This document shows positions 11,353-23,042 of a stretch of DNA of 64,000 bases, one piece after another (positions within the stretch are counted from its first letter, which is position 1; each line of letters starts with the position of its first letter). Source of the stretch: Albophoma yamanashiensis (Eukaryota; Ascomycota; Sordariomycetes; Hypocreales; Ophiocordycipitaceae); contig BCKH01000006.1 in assembly GCA_001600555.1 (NCBI GenBank), positions 62,001 through 126,000 on the forward strand, read 5' to 3'. Made by a program: the position numbers and the translations under genes. Below the pieces are notes generated by a model that saw nothing but the letters and a program-made list of their open reading frames with translations, did no database searches and had not been told where the DNA came from.

Positions 11353-11479
11353 ATTCTCGAGGCTTGACCCACAAAGGAACTCTGGTTTCGTGGTTTTCCC
11401 ATAAGCGGTAGAGAATTAGCTTAGGGGTTAAATTAGAGTCTATTAAGCTAGTTATTTTCTAGGGTTTAATGTTTCCTCT

Positions 11480-12430
11480 CTATGAGTCCATCCATGCAAC
11501 CTCATGGATCGCATCGTGCTGTTTTGCAATGACTCCACCGTACAGCTCCGGTCGCCTCGCCTTGCGATACCTAATCCCTCCGGCCAGGTGCAACTTGTCC
11601 CGTGTGCACAATGCGATTGCCATGTCCTCCCCTAGGCGTGTGCACTCATCTAACACATCTCCAAACGGATCCAGCACCATCGAGCAGCCGTTCTTGAGCT
11701 GGTCACCGTCCATGCCTATTGGGTTGCTGAACACCACGTACATTGCATTGTCGTAAGCTCGCGCGGGAAGCCACTTCATGAGCCAAGCACGACCCTTGAG
11801 CCCGCCAAATTCGGCTCGGATCGAGGTGGGGTCAGACTCCCTGGCATGCCATAATGCCGGCTCCACGAACCCCGCGCCAGGGCGAGTGGACGGCGTGCAC
11901 ATGGTGACGTGTGGTGCGAAGAGGATCTCCGCGCCGAGCAGGGCCGTGGCCCGCACGTTTTCGACGATATTATTGTCATAGCAAATAAGAATCCCGGCCT
12001 TCCATCCGAGTAGATCAAAAACGACAAGTTTGTGTCCTGGAGAGAGGTACTTTGATATGAATGGGTGGAGCTTGCGGAAGCGCGCGAGCACACCATCGCC
12101 AGAGACACACACGTACGTGTTGTAAATCTTGTCCTCCTCCGCATCATACTCGAACAAACCGGCCAGGACGATGACCCGGACATCCCGTGCTATGGCGATG
12201 AGTTCCTGAATACTGGGTCCTGACGGCACAGACTCGGCGACGCGCAGAAGCTCGTCGCGCGTGAGCCCAGTGGCAAAGGTGTATCCTGTGATGGAACATT
12301 CGTGAAAGGCGGCGACGTTGCACCCTCGCTGGGCTGCTTGAGAAGAGAGGCGCCTGATAGTTGACAAATTGGCGGCTTTGTTGCCCGACTCGTTTTCGAA
12401 CTGCAACGAGGCAATGCGTAGCTCCGACAT
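11480..12430 (-). CDS. Carbon-nitrogen hydrolase (nitrilase superfamily), 316 aa
   Basis: A single uninterrupted exon. The nitrilase-fold catalytic triad is complete: Glu44 in FHECSITGY, Lys120 in RFRKLHPF and Cys150 in LICYDNNIVE. The length of 316 aa suits the single-domain members, which hydrolyse nitriles, amides or N-carbamoyl compounds. The active-site spacing and the KLHPF and ICYDN forms point to the amidase/carbamoylase side of the superfamily rather than to aromatic nitrilases, but the substrate cannot be named. No signal peptide is visible, so it is probably cytosolic. It stands alone, with relic DNA downstream and an empty 1.7 kb upstream. Confidence 0.88.
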   Translation of the reverse strand: MSELRIASLQFENESGNKAANLSTIRRLSSQAAQRGCNVAAFHECSITGYTFATGLTRDELLRVAESVPSGPSIQELIAIARDVRVIVLAGLFEYDAEEDKIYNTYVCVSGDGVLARFRKLHPFISKYLSPGHKLVVFDLLGWKAGILICYDNNIVENVRATALLGAEILFAPHVTMCTPSTRPGAGFVEPALWHARESDPTSIRAEFGGLKGRAWLMKWLPARAYDNAMYVVFSNPIGMDGDQLKNGCSMVLDPFGDVLDECTRLGEDMAIALCTRDKLHLAGGIRYRKARRPELYGGVIAKQHDAIHEVAWMDS

Positions 12431-14106
12431 CTCTGAGGGTTATTTCTTTTCTCGCTTTTGGGTGCTGTGCTCATTCTAATGCAAGAAGCGACGCACTCGG
12501 GAGGAGAGGACATCCTCATCTTAAATGAACCTGCACGGATTGAGCTGGGTCGCTACCGCGTTCATGATTTGAACGCTCTTGACACATCCACCAAGCAGCA
12601 CGACGACTGTGATCAGGACTCGCACACGGAATGCGGAGTTTCCACATATTCGGGCTGAGCGGAGTTGCCTAATTGGGACATATAACCCTTGTGAGTTGGC
12701 GTCTCGTATTAGCTCTTATCTTCTCGCTATTGGCGTCCCGCGAGGTAATGTTAAGCGAGCGAATGCTCCAGGCTTACAGTTCCTACTGCAGACTAGTGGC
12801 CGGATAGCCAAATGCCGAAGTTGCAGAAAATAAATCCAAGGCATACTGTTACTCGTATGACAAAAGGATTGCCCCGTAATGTACTACTCGTACCACGTAA
12901 GTGTCCTGTATGTAGAAGCCGTTAGGAGGATCGAAGTCGTCGCAGGCAGAAGTTCGGGAGGCCGGTGTGATCCGATGAAAACGCGAGTAGACATACCGAC
13001 CGCTCATTTCGGAGGGCGCTCTCCCGTGGCAACTGCTCGTCGAGCGTTGTTAAAGTCCTGTTGGTCTTTTGGCACTCGGTTGTGCCTCGGGCATTGTTCA
13101 GGCTCAAAGCAACACGGCAGACCCTGGCCTGAAACAGTGGAACGGCAGCCCTCTATCATGCCTGCGAGCAGGTCGACCTCGCCGTCCAATAGCATGGTGG
13201 TTGACCCGACGCGATTGTCGCCGCACACAGCCTTGCTTTGTTCCACAAATACACCCGCCGCTACATAGCCCCAAGCGCGCCGGCCCCCCAACTACCCCAA
13301 ATACCTTGACCCCCACACATGCCCCCATTACGGTACCATGCTATGCCCCTTGAGGTGGTGGCTGCCATTAGAGAACGAAAGAACGACCGACTATCGTTTC
13401 TGTGCAAGCCGCCGAGCGGAGGTCTTCGGGACCCTCGATCCGTGACTGTCGTAAGCTGGCATCAAGCGCGAGGGTAGTTCAACTGGATATTGCCCCAACC
13501 GTTAACAAGCACCGAACCCAGGAGCGCTGTGGGTGAGTGCTCTTACAACGACGTCGTCGTAACGTTGACTCGACACAATGGGTTGCTTGACCTAAGATTC
13601 GGGCTCTGGAGCATGCGCCAACCTAACTTGGCACCTTGCCCGAGTCAGTTCTTTGCGGAGAGCCTGCCGGCCCCAACAGCCCCGCCCACTAGGAGGTTGT
13701 TGCATGTCATGCATGACTGTCAGGTGCAGAGAGAGAGTGCGTAGCTAAGTAAAGGCAAAAAGGGAAGGCTGCATCGCCCCATTCCCCTACTCGAAATCGA
13801 CTCTCTCTACAAGGCGTGGCTGGGGAAACCGTCAAGTCGCTCTCCAAGCATCGCCCCTTCCCCGACGCGATGGTCCAGGGCCCGAAGGTGCCATCACCAA
13901 ACTCCCCAACCCTTCACGACGGCGACCAGGCCCGACAGAAACCAGCCGCATCCTCTCACAGTGCCATAGAACACGCGGCTGGGCGCGAGGAGTTAACTTC
14001 AAAACGGAGCGGCACAGATCAGTGGACATCTGCAGCAGCACTTTCAGCGTGACCGGAGTACGAATCAACAGCTGATCACCGATCCTGCCTCATACCTGAA
14101 TCTATC
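12431..14106. other. Intergenic, no gene recognised
   Basis: Separates the divergent nitrilase and GH3-GNAT genes. Short frames are present on both strands, but none shows a domain, motif or sensible gene structure. The last few hundred bases should include the promoter of the gene starting at 14107. Confidence 0.55.
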
Positions 14107-17100
14107 ATGGCGTCCTCCAGCTCCTCCAACGAAGACAGCGACCTGGATCCGCTATGGCAGAACATCGACTGGTACGCGCAGCGAATAGACATCAGTACAA
14201 TGGTGGCTCTCATAGGCTCGCCGCCAATCGTTCAAAGACTGACTTGAATCTCGACAGGGCCATAGGCCAGGCCTTAATTATGGGCTGGGATGGCACCGAA
14301 GTAACGCCTCAAATTAAGACCCTCATTGAGGATTATCACCTCGGTTCCGTCATCCTCACGGCAAAGAACCTCCAGTGTTCGTGGTTCCTCCCCTTGTAGT
14401 CGGTCTTGCGTCCGCTAACTGGCTACTAATATGGGGTTGTTAGCTGCCAGTCACGCCGTTAGGCTCGTCCAGGAGCTCCAGACCATTGCTAAGAATGCCG
14501 GCCACCCGCAACCTCTACTCATTTGTCTGGATCAGGAGAATGGGGCTGTCAACAGCCTCTTCGACGAAGACTATATCTCCCAGTTTCCCAGTGCTATGGG
14601 TATTGCAGCTACCGGCCAAGCCAGTTTGGCTTATGATATCGCCAAGGCCACTGCGACGGAGGTTTCGGCATGCGGAGTTAACTTAATACTAGGCCCAGTC
14701 CTCGACGTCCTCTACGATTCTAAATATCAGCCGTTGGGCGTTAGAGCTACTGGGGATGACCCTTATGAGGTCTCCCAGTACGGACTGGCTGCACTGAGGG
14801 GCATTCGCGACGCGGGTATTGCCTCTTGCGGGAAACACTTCCCGTCCCACGGTATCCTCGAGAGTCTTAGTTCAAATCTTGCGGTTCCAATCATCACGCA
14901 AAGGTTAGAAGAGCTCAGCCTCAGCGCATTGATTCCATTCCGGAACGGTATTGCGTCAGGGTTACTAGATAGCATGTTGGTTGGCGGTTGCGGCATCTCC
15001 AACCCCTCAATGAACGTCAGTCACGCCTGTCTGTCGGGTCGGGTCGTCGACGAATTACTTCGGAATGAGCTCGGCTTTAAGGGCGTCGCTATTTCGGAGT
15101 GCCTGGAAATGGAAGCACTTAGTTACGAATTCGGCATTCAGAACGGTGTCGTCATGGCAGTCAAGGGAGGTTGCGACCTCGTTCTGCTTTGCCGCACTTA
15201 CGATGTGCAGCGCCAGGCCATAAAAGGGTTGCAACTGGCTTATGAAACAGGAATTATCACTAAGAATCAGATCCTTGCCTCCTTACGCCGCATCTTAAGC
15301 CTCAAGTCTCGATGCACCTCGTGGTGCAAGGCGCTCAATCCTTCCGGTATCTCACTTCTTTCTCAAGTTCGGCCCTCCCATTTACGATTGTCGAGGAATT
15401 CATACGACAATTCCATCGCCGTAATTCGAGACAAGGAGAAACTTTTACCTCTATCTGGATCCATGCAACCTGGCGAAGAAATTCTTCTGCTCACTCCCTT
15501 AGTAAAGCCCCTGCCGACATCCATAAACAAGGGCCTGATCGAAACAAAGTACAACTATTCTTCCCCGGCGTCGAACCAAGGACTTCGGGCACACCAAGCG
15601 CATGAAAGAAACCCAACCATGAGTGGAGAAGGTGTTTTTCGAGAGTTTGGTCAACACCTTGCTCGCTACAGGAAGGAGAGGGTACTGCATACCAGTTATA
15701 CTGCCAACGGAGTTACGGCAGGTGAGCAGGCCAGTAGCCTTTGTTCGTCGCATGCGAAATGCTGATAATATATAAGTACACGATACTCTCATCCACAGAG
15801 CCTCGTGCGTCATCGCTATTACCGCTGACGGTACTCGCAACCTGTATCAGGTGGGCTTCACCAAGCACGTGGATTTAATATGCTCCAAGTATAGAAGGAG
15901 TGGTAGCAAAAAACAGTTAATTGTGGTTGCGGTAAGTTCTCCGTACGACTTTGTTATTGACGAGTCTATCGGAACCTACATTTGCACTTTCGACTTCACC
16001 GAGCACGCCATGTCTGCGTTGATCAGAGTGCTTGTTGGTGAGATTGATCCGCCAATTGGGACTATGCCGGGTACGCTTCGTAAAAATGAAAAGGTTCTCA
16101 AGTCAAGGCAACCCTGGCTGGTAGAGGGTTATGATCGCTCTCGAGACGCAGAGGGATTGGCCAACCTTCTTCGCGCCGTGCACGGAGCAAAGAGTCCCAA
16201 TCTCGAGTTCCTTAGGTCAACGACGCCCGCTGCCTTCGAGCCCTGCGTCCTTTCCATCAAAGAGGCACACTTTGTCGTGCGAAACAGCAGTACTCAGACC
16301 TTGTACGGTTTCGTCGCGACGTATTACACTTCCGGTGTTGGTATACTAGGCGCCATCCTTGTCGACCCGGGTAAGCAGAACATGTCGATTGGTCGATCGC
16401 TGCACAACCGCGCACTACAGAACCTTGAGCGGCAGCACGGTATTAAGAAGGTCCGAATCGGCTTGCCGTTCCCAGGAGTATTCCTCGGCATTCCCTCCAA
16501 TCTTGAATCTAGCTTGGTTAAGGACTGGTTCGCTAGTAGCGGCTGGGACATATCGTCTTCCCGTAAATTTAGCAACATGATCATCAAGGACCTAGCCAGC
16601 TGGATTGTCCCGGAGGACTTATTTCAGACGATCCGAAGAGCAAGTATTACCTTTGACTTGATTCATGGCTTGGAAAACGCAGAAAGCGTGCTTCACCATG
16701 TTCGTTCCCTGGCTAATCCCGAGGTGATGGCGCTGTACAAGTACGCTCTCGGGCAAACCAAGTCCTGCGGCGTCATTCGAGCTAAGGACCTGGCGGGGAA
16801 TCTCATCGCGACGGTTATCATCAGCAGCCCGAACAGCGCGCTTAGTACATATATTCCCGTATTGTCTCACATGGACAAAGTTGGTGGAATCATAGCGCCT
16901 GTTCTTCCCTCCGCTCCGCACTCGACCTCTGTGCTCCAAGGTCTGACCCTCATGGGCGCTCAGCAATGCAAGAACTACAGAGCTTCAAGGGCCGTTCTCG
17001 TCTGGGTAAGCGACTTTGTTCTTTTTCGTACCCGACTTGAAGGAAACTGACACTATGAGCAGATTGCGGACGATGCAATCGAGCGGTTACAGGCAATTGG

Positions 17101-17203
17101 CTTCGAGACTTTGCATGCTTTCGAGGAGATAACAAGCCCACCCGGTTTCAGTCTGCTGCCTTCCCTAACGTTTATGCACACAAGTACCTACCTGATGTCG
17201 TAA
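14107..17203 (+). CDS. GH3 beta-N-acetylhexosaminidase fused to a GNAT acetyltransferase
   Basis: Five exons (14107-14171, 14258-14376, 14444-15721, 15801-17005, 17063-17203) give about 935 aa. The start MASSSSSNEDSDLDPLWQN and the first splice (W|AIGQALIMGWDG) suit the family. The N-terminal half is a NagZ-like GH3 barrel: LICLDQENG, CGKHFPSHG, then GFKGVAISECLEME at the position of the usual nucleophile loop. A Rossmann-like part follows (HTSYTANGV, VIAITADGTRNLYQ, FTKHV). From about residue 640 a GNAT-type region has EAHFVVRNSSTQTLYGFVATYY and a VDPGKQNMSIGRSLHNRAL acetyl-CoA loop, with a second half-domain to the C-terminus. Fungal proteins with this layout release N-acetylglucosamine from chitin-derived oligosaccharides inside the cell; the acetyltransferase role is unclear. 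The third intron needs an unusual acceptor (ACAGAG|CC) to hold frame, or a non-canonical donor. Confidence 0.87.
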
Positions 17204-19602
17204 TCACCAAACTTGACATGGGCCTAGATGGCGGTGCGGCTTTGTGTTAGTGAATAATAGAGAAATAAAATACCCTTTCCGTCGCACGCATCCTCCGCCC
17301 GTCCCGCTGTCAGCACATCTCAGCTTGGTGTCGTGTCTCTCACACCTCTGGAAAGCCAGTATTCGCATGAGTAGGCCAGGGCAACGGAGTTTTGGATCAA
17401 GGGGAGATCTGGGCGGCTCAGAACAAGTTAGAGGAGCCGGATCACGTTGAGGATATCTCGTTCGTTGCGGTGTGATACCGTTGGGCTTGCCGGACGGGGT
17501 GCGCGGCAATCTGCGTCGCGCTGGGGCGCTCGTATTCGGCCATGCGGCATCGGGTGGGCTGGTTTGGGGGGTAGGAACACGCTATCGCAAGTTCGAGAGA
17601 TGACAGGTTCTTGGGGCTAACGATGAAGAACTTGATAGTCTCGATCTACTTGACATTCTTGTAGGCATTCTCGGCCTGTTCAAATGGCACGATATTCGGG
17701 ATCAGCTTCTTAGCGTCGACCTTACTGCAGGTGACGAGCTTCGCCTGCCCCGTAGCAGAAGCTGCTGTTGGCTATTCTGCCATACAACCCTGCACTTATG
17801 TGCCACGTACTACGTACGCGGATGGCATGCAGGCTCGCTTGGATTAATCCTCGCCGCCGGCGTCGACGACCCGGCGGCGCGCTTTGGGGCACCCCAGTCG
17901 CATTGCAGATTCCTCTCGCGTCTTCCGCCGCCCTCCGAAGATAAGCAGGGTCTCCTTTTGGGACAAGTGTTATCCCTATTAAATCCCGCTTCCCAGAGGC
18001 TTTCACGTTTGCAAGCACTATCCATCATCGTAGCGAAAATGCCAACTTGTCATCTCGAAAGGGTGACAGCGACTATGAATAGCGACTACAGGTTGCGACT
18101 AGGTCTCTCGCTGTCAAGTCTGAGCTGGGGCCTAAAACGCGGTCAGGTCCTATTTGATTGGGGCCTGCCGTCTCTTGAGAGCATTCCTCCATGCTCTCGG
18201 CCTTTTCGTATCATATTGTTGAATATGTTGCCAACAAAGAGAGCTCGGAGTCCCGGTCCCTGGTCTTTCCCGCAGGGCAAGATGTGGCCGTAGATGCAAG
18301 TACCAGAGGTTTTGGCTGTCCCACTTCAGGTGCATGCTCAACTTCAACCTTGTCGGCTTCCATCGCTACTTGGACACGCTGAAGGGCGAGCTTGTGAATC
18401 GAGTCTTGTCCGACGCGGACCTGGCATGTGATTAGCGTAGATTGGACAGGGGCAGGGATTGTTCTTTTTTGGGTCGTATATGAGTTTTTGCGGCTAGCCA
18501 TTGGCCAGGGGACCTCGGTACATGCTACAGTACGTTCGAGAGCCGCGGTGGGTTACAGGGAGGCTTGGGAGGCTTCAACGTTTGGAGCAAGACCGGTTGG
18601 ATCCGTACGCAATCAACCAATCATCCGAATTAGTTCATTGCATGGCATTGTTTTGAGAGAGGAGAAGGGGTCGTGGAGAGCTCTGTTGAGTCGAAACCAG
18701 AATTGGAGCATGCAACTGCTCCAGGGCTCCGAGGAAAAATAGTTGGTCTTTCAGGATGTTTGGAGAGGTTAGCCACGGCCCCGCTGGAAGCGACGAAGCC
18801 AGTTGGGCGGACTTACCCAATTGGACCATTCCCCCCCAAATCGAATCGGCGTCGAGCTTCAGAGCATTGTCGCTGATGGTGGCGCAACCATGTGCCGATG
18901 GAACGGTGACACGGCAGTTTGACCAAATTCGCAATTCCGCCCCCGCGCTCCCGAGCCCCCACTTTTACCCACCCATGGGAAGGTTCGATGCCGCCACGGC
19001 AAGCACGGTTGTTGCCGGCCGGCTTCGCTCTGAACATGCGATGGTTGACTACTACGTAGACATCCTAGCCCCTGACAGATGCCACAAACGCCCAATGGCC
19101 CGAGCTGAGCCAGACAAGCGCGAGTATTGAGTGCGGAAGAGCCGCTTGTGGGTTGCTGAGCCTTCTTGGTAGTGGGCATTGACTCGTGAGCCAGCCAAGC
19201 TGGTCGATATCAACGAGCAGCTGGCGATTGCACGAGCCTACCTGAATGGATGTAACAATCCATGGTGGCGCCAATAATGGACGATGCTTCTGCTATACGC
19301 ACTTCTACTTGCAGATGTCTCGCGTCAGGTCATCGGGGACAGGGCTGCAACAAACATGGTCTCGAAATCACAAATCCTTTCAGAGGTGCTAACAGACCGT
19401 TGCGATGCTTCGAACTGTATTTGCGTTCACAAGATAAACAGCCCCGAATCCCCTCCTCCTCACCAGTAGCCCTCCCATTCCTTTTATTGATGTTCACGAA
19501 GGAAGACTGGCAGCACGCTTACAGCTATTGTGTGCCAGTGACTGAGACCCCTGACTACAAGTTACCGCATTACGATATACCAGACGCTACTACTTGGAGA
19601 AA
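17204..19602. other. Intergenic, no gene recognised
   Basis: About 2.4 kb between two plus-strand genes. Open frames up to 178 codons occur, but they lack recognisable domains and overlap each other on both strands. The part just before 19603 should be the promoter of the transporter. Confidence 0.5.
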
Positions 19603-21344
19603 ATGCCTGGAGAAAATGTACCTCCGGGAACAGCTGAGGCCGTACCGGCCAAAGCCGAACTCAACTCCCACGACGCCCCTAATGCTGACCGTGCAGGCGC
19701 CTACGTGGGCGTTGATCTGCCGCCTAAATGGAAGTACAAGCAGCTTCGTCTCTTTGGATTACAGCTTCCCTTCTATGCTTCACCAAAATTCCAACTAGGC
19801 ATGGTGGCATTTGTTTGCTTTCTGTGCCCGGGCATGTTCAACGCCCTGGGCGGCTTAGGTGGCGGTGGCAAAACGGATGCCACTCTGGCAGACAATATGG
19901 TAATCACTACCAACCACGACGTAGGAACTAACGCACTACTAATGGATACCACGAGAACAGAACACAGCCTCCTACAGCACCTTTGCAATCTTTGGTTTCT
20001 TTGGCGGAACCTTCGTCAACAAGCTCGGAGTGAAGTGGATGCTGGCATTCGGCGGCGTGGGGTATAGCATCTATGCCACTAGCCTGCTAGTGTCTGTCCA
20101 TGCTAGCGTTGCCGGATTTAATATCTTTGCAGGTGCCTTTCTTGGCATATGTTCTGGCCTACTGTGGACAGCGCAAGGCACCATCATGATATCCTACCCC
20201 ACGGAGGATCAGAAGGGACGCTACTTTGCCTGGTTCTGGGGAATCTTTAATTTGGGAGCCGTTATCGGTAGTCTGGTAAGTCCTAGACGCCCGCCCTTGC
20301 CGGTACCTAGCGGAAAGGAAATGGCCTTTTTGTGAAGCCCCAATTGATACCCCTCGCAGATTCCGCTGGGCGAGAACATAAACGCCAAGAGCAATGTGAC
20401 CGTCAGCGACGGCACATATATCGGCTTTATCGCCCTCATGTTCTGCGGTGCAATCCTCGCCCTGTTTCTTTGCAACGCCAACGACATCATCCGCCCTGAC
20501 GGCACCCGCGTCATTCTCATGGAGCACCCGAGTTGGAAGAGCGAGATTCTCGGCCTGTGGGAAACTTTATCTTTCGAGCCCTTCGTCGTTCTTCTCTTTC
20601 CCATGTTCTTTTCGTCCAACTGGTTTTATGTCTACCAGTTTAATGCTGTCAACGGCGCCTACTTCTCCACGCGCACCAAGGCCCTCAATAGCCTGCTCTA
20701 CTGGCTCGCCCAGATCATTGCAGCTGCCACCTGGGGCTACCTGCTCGACATCAAGAACATCAGTCGGCCGCTCAGGGCCAGAATTACCTGGGTAGCGCTC
20801 TTAATACTGACCTTTGCCATCTGGGGTGGCGGCTATGCCTTCGAGAAAGGATACACTCGCGAGTCGGTGAGCCCAGAGCTGAACCCTGATTTTGAACCTA
20901 TGGACTGGACCACGCCGGGCTACGTTGGCCCTATGATTCTGTACATGCTATACGGCTTCTTTGATGCGGCCTGGCAAGCGAGCGTCTACTGGTACGAACC
21001 ATCTGTTTTACTACCACTTTCCTCGCCAGCAAGCTAATATTTCTGAAAGGTTCATGGGCGCTCTTTCAAACTCTGGCCGTCGCTCGGCCAACTATGTCGG
21101 TTTTTACAAGGGTGTGCAGTCAGCGGGGGCGGCGGTGATGAACAGCCTGGATTCCAATAAGATGCCGTTTCAAAACGAGTTTATCACTAACTGGGTGCTG
21201 CTTGGATCGTCACTTGTTGTTGCGGCACCGATAATCTTTCTCAAGATCAAAGACCATGTGGATATCGAGGATGATCTCAAGGGAACTGACGAGACTATAG
21301 CTGATATCATGCCTCAGGAATACCATGAAAAAGCCGTTGTATAG
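19603..21344 (+). CDS. UNC93-like (DUF895) MFS-fold membrane transporter
   Basis: Four exons (19603-19899, 19961-20275, 20360-20991, 21050-21344) give 512 aa, a usual length for the family. After a hydrophilic N-terminus come repeated hydrophobic helices: FQLGMVAFVCFLCPGMFNAL with the following GGGGK loop, YSTFAIFGFFGGTFVNKLGVK, SGLLWTAQGTIMISYP, WFYVYQFNAVNGAYFSTRTKAL and ILYMLYGFFDAAWQ. These match the fungal UNC93/DUF895 branch. Splices preserve frame, with a typical branch sequence before each acceptor. Members are plasma- or organelle-membrane proteins of poorly known substrate. There is no neighbour within 1 kb to suggest one. I chose the ATG at 19603 because it opens the conserved frame. 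Confidence 0.88.
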
Positions 21345-22394
21345 AGAGGAAGGTTGGACTGTGCTAGTGACCTCGGGCCCGCCTCGGGACGCGATAGGAA
21401 CCCGCTTAAAGAATCTTGTCCTAGCTTACTCCATGAAAATGCAATGCCTGCGCTGACTGTTCAGTGCAACTGTGAGCGGTGAAATGGTGACGTTCAGGCC
21501 GCTATCCGCAGACAGGATCAGGTGTACTTAGCTCTCGTGGCTGCCACCGCGGCAAGTGAGCTGTCCTAGTACGGTAGCATGGAGTCTGAGCTCGGTGGGC
21601 CATGCTTGCGTCCGTGCCTAGGGTTAGCCTCTCAAGTATTGTGTCCTGGACTGTAGCAGAGTTCGTAGAATAGTCCAATACAAATGGTGTCCGCGCTGAG
21701 AAAACAGGGGATAGAGTTCGCAGATGGTTAGGATTACAGCGAACCGTACCCCATGTCGTGCGTCTTCATAACCCAGCGTTCCCTGCCTCGCTTGGGCGCG
21801 AGTAATGTGTCCCGGGCGCGAACGTGGTGTGGCGTGTACGCCACGGGCACCTGACCGCGCACTCAGCAACACACGTAGCGCTGCTGGGCGATGGTTATGT
21901 ACTCATGTTTCGCATCCGGTTACCCGCTGTGGATGTGGCAGGCCTCGAGATAGATGGTGTGTCCCGTTTGTACTCCGTGCCTCCGACTGGTGTACGGTTA
22001 GTATCTCTCGTTACGCCGGGGACCCCAGCCGCTCTGCCCTACGCGCGGAGCCTCGTGCTGTGTGTATACATAAGTGTGGAGCACGCTAAGCGTTGGGCAA
22101 ATCGCCATGACCATATTGGGCTCTTTACAAAATGCATGACTGTTTCGAGGCTGTTGTAGGATCACCGCCAGACCTCCGATTTATTCGGCAGGGTTCTGAA
22201 ATTTCTACTTCCTCTAGCTAAACTCCGTCTGCTATTGTGTTCCCGCGCTCCTTCCGTCTAACCCTCCCCCTATTTGTCCTCCGATATAGTTCGAGATAGA
22301 TGTAGTACTTTAACCTCACGGATATGACTCAAGAACGATTCCCATTCCAGCTCTTCCTTAAGCTTAGCGTTGTTTTATGACTTTCCTATCATCA
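21345..22394. other. Intergenic, no gene recognised
   Basis: Lies between the convergent 3' ends of the UNC93-like and DUF1993 genes. The short frames it contains have no recognisable content. Confidence 0.55.
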
Positions 22395-23042
22395 TCACCA
22401 TGCCGAAAGGAAGAGTTGCTTCGTAAGTGGGACACCTTGGGCTCGCAAAATGCTATACACCATTGTGTGATGAAACCAGCTATAGCGATATAAGTCAGTT
22501 TGTATTAATAGAAGTTTCAAGAAAGGGGAATACCTACAAGCTCGGGATGCCAATCTCATGAATATATGTCATTGCGTCCCGGGTTACCGAGAAAAGCCCG
22601 AGACTAACGTCAATCGTGTTGCCCTCTTTGCCAGCGAAACTTTCCGGTGATGCCTTGTCAAGAAGCTTAAGAGTTTTCTCCAACCGAGCGACGAGCTCGT
22701 CCAGTGTCTGGTCCTTATCGTCGATAGGGAGACTCTCGGTCTCTACGACGCCGAGGTCAACCAGTAACTGCACAGCGTTGTATGTGCAGAAATCAACATG
22801 GAATGGGAGAGCCTGCAGATAACAGAGATCGGTCCTTCATTAGCGGATGCAACTGCAATGATAAGGAGGAAATCATTGTGACGTACAAACATTTCTGGTC
22901 CTAAGGTTGCCTTGGTGAGCTTTGTAATGTCGTGGCCATTTTCGTTGCACCAATCTTCGCCTTTTTGTAAGATTTGAAGCTGGTTCTGCAAGGCTTTACG
23001 GAAGAAGGGCACGCTAGCTTCGTACAATACCGGCCCGACCAT
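22395..23042 (-). CDS. DUF1993 family protein, 171 aa
   Basis: Three exons on the minus strand (22887-23042, 22538-22812, 22395-22479). The opening SVPFFRKALQNQLQILQKGEDW and the TKATLGPEMF / LPFHVDFCTYNAVQLLVDLG segments match DUF1993. A third exon is needed to complete the conserved end (FHHTMVYSILRAQGVPLTKQ); without it the frame would stop at GIPSL. With it the protein has the usual length of about 170 aa. DUF1993 proteins have a four-helix DinB-like fold; no enzyme activity is established for the fungal members. A TATATA sequence lies about 125 bp upstream of the start, near 23168. Confidence 0.85.

Noticed and set aside
19262..19798. 178-codon plus-strand frame before the UNC93-like gene
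   Set aside because: Overlaps the first transporter exon in another frame and has no family features.
22534..22560. Stop codon after GIPSL as the end of the DUF1993 protein
   Set aside because: A GTAGGT donor overlaps it, and splicing to 22479 restores the conserved C-terminal motif and the normal length.
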